This document shows positions 62,690 through 64,000 of a stretch of DNA of 64,000 bases, piece after piece. Position 1 is the first letter of the stretch. The number at the start of each line of letters is the position of its first letter. Both the position numbers and the translations under genes were made by a program. Under the pieces are notes generated by a model that was not told where the DNA came from, ran no database searches, and was given only the letters and a program-made list of their open reading frames with translations. Location of the stretch: the NCBI GenBank assembly GCA_012932295.1, contig JAAONU010000016.1, positions 32,592,647 through 32,656,646 on the forward strand, read 5' to 3'. Origin of the DNA: Cyclina sinensis (Eukaryota; Mollusca; Bivalvia; Venerida; Veneridae).

Positions 62690-64000
62690 AGTTACGGTAT
62701 CTCCCAAACATTGGCTCCTAGACATTATGTCTCTCCCGCCCCCTCTGGGGTGACTTATTGTTTTTGCCCTGTCCGTCTATCCGTCTGTCACACTTTGTTT
62801 CTGTTCGATAACTAGAGTACCTTTGGACCTAGAGTCTTCAAACTTCATAGGGTGATTGCCCTAATAACTTCATCTCCCAAACATTGGTCCCTAGAAATTA
62901 TATCTCCCCACCACCTCTGGACCTATGGGGAAGACATATTGTTTATGCCCTGTCCTTCTGTCCGTCTATCCGTCTGTCACACGTTCGATAACTAGAGAAC
63001 CTTTGACGTAGAGTCTTCAAACGTCATAGGATGATTGCCCTTGCAGTTACAGAAGCCTATTGCTTTTGGAGTATGTAGGTCAAAGGTCAAGCTCACAGTA
63101 ACCTTAAATGTGAAAATGGTTATTATATATTTATTATTTATATTATTATTGACCTAGTGTCTTCCAAATTCATAGGATGACTGTCCTTATTGAAATACAA
63201 AAGCCTGTTGATTTTGGGGTCAACCAGTCAAAGGTCAAGGTCACAGTGACCTTATATGTAAAAATTGGTTTCCGCTCAATAAATGGTGAACTATTTGGGA
63301 GAGAGTCTTGAAACTTCATATAATGATTGCCCTTAATGAGTAAAAGCAGTTTATTGATTTTGGGTTCAGCCGGTCCAACGTCAACGTCACAGTAATCTTT
63401 AACTTGAAAATGGTTTCATCTCAATAACGAGTTTTATTTGACATGGAGTCTTCGATTCATAGCACGATTGTCCATAATGAGTAAAAAAAAGCCTATTGAT
63501 TTTGGGGTCAGCCAGTCAAAGGTCCAGGTCACAGTGATCTTTAACTTGAAAATGGTTTCCGCTCAATAACTTAAGTTCTAATTGACCCAGAGTCTTCAAT
63601 CTTCACAGGATGAATGTACTTAATAAGAAAAAAAAGCCTATTGATTTTGAAGTCAAGTTCAATTTCTCAATGGTCTTTAACTTAAAATTGGTTTCCGCTC
63701 AATAGATTGAGTTCTATTTGACCCAGAGTCTTCAAACCTAACAGTATGGTTGTCCTCGTTGAGTTAAAGACGCTAATTGTTTTTGGGGGCAGCAGATCAA
63801 AGCTCAAGGTCCCAGTGACTTTGATTACGAAAAAGGTGTCCGCTCAATTACTAGAGTTCTCTTTTACTTAGTGTTTTCAAACTTAACAGTATAATTGTCC
63901 TTGTTGAGTAGAAGAAGTCTATTGGTTTTGGGGTCAACAGATCAAAGGTCCAGGTCATAGTGACCTTATATGTAAAATTGGTTTATGCTCAAGAATTGGA
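62690..64000. repeat. Clam-type dispersed repeat with about 145-bp tandem units, cut by window end
   Basis: Two head segments (62690-62870 and 62870-63000) share ATCTCCCAAACATTGGCTCC, CCCTGTCC-TCTGTCCGTCT and TTCGATAACTAGAG. They are followed by about seven units of 141-149 bp, each with GAGTCTTCAAACTTCATAGG, GCCTATTGATTTTGGGGTCA, an AAAGGTCAAGGTCACAGTGA-type block and GAAAATGGTTTCCGCTCAAT. The array continues beyond 64000. Confidence 0.88.

Noticed and set aside
1..64000. CRISPR arrays, bacterial operons or prophage
   Set aside because: Spliced genes, SINE/LINE remnants and satellites show a metazoan nuclear genome. The tandem arrays have no unique spacers between conserved repeats.

Overview
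The window is animal nuclear DNA, almost certainly from a bivalve mollusc. It is AT-rich, genes are split by GT-AG introns up to about 15 kb, and short interspersed and tandem repeats fill most of the rest. The affiliation rests on a conopressin-type neurohypophysial hormone precursor whose nonapeptide reads CFIRNCPPG-GKR, and on dispersed repeat families of a kind common in clam genomes. I cannot name the species.

Four multi-exon genes can be supported. (1) THG1L, tRNA-His guanylyltransferase, plus strand, 7530-13037: five coding exons, with the N-terminal exon outside the window on the left. (2) A small secreted protein on the minus strand (coding exons 19036-18864 and 17405-17350, 73 aa). 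(3) A small secreted protein on the plus strand (coding exons 21523-21654 and 30945-31006, 60 aa, with AATAAA 10 bases after the stop). Genes 2 and 3 point away from each other and share their exon plan, their intron phase and a C-x(8-10)-P-[LV]-C-L ending, so they look like a diverged, divergently transcribed pair; I do not recognise the family. (4) The vasopressin/oxytocin-superfamily precursor on the minus strand, 53124-35342: three exons, 152 aa, all 14 neurophysin cysteines present.

Layout. 1-6.9 kb: probable THG1L intron with three copies of a 440-bp TTAA-flanked inverted-terminal-repeat element. 6.9-13 kb: THG1L, with a 35-bp minisatellite ending about 35 bases before one exon and a 40-bp satellite in its last intron. 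13-17 kb: intergenic, with a decayed LINE reverse transcriptase on the minus strand split by a tRNA-derived SINE. 17.3-31 kb: the small-secreted-protein pair and several inverted-repeat elements, including a 1.8-kb composite element with extreme poly-G tracts. 35.3-53.1 kb: the conopressin/neurophysin gene, whose 15.3-kb first intron contains an approximately 39-bp satellite of about 50 units. 53-64 kb: no gene seen; three families of degenerate tandem repeats, the last carrying nuclear-receptor half-sites and one perfect estrogen-response-element palindrome.

Exon calls come from reading frames, splice-site dinucleotides, phase continuity and remembered family sequences. No alignment or transcript data were available.
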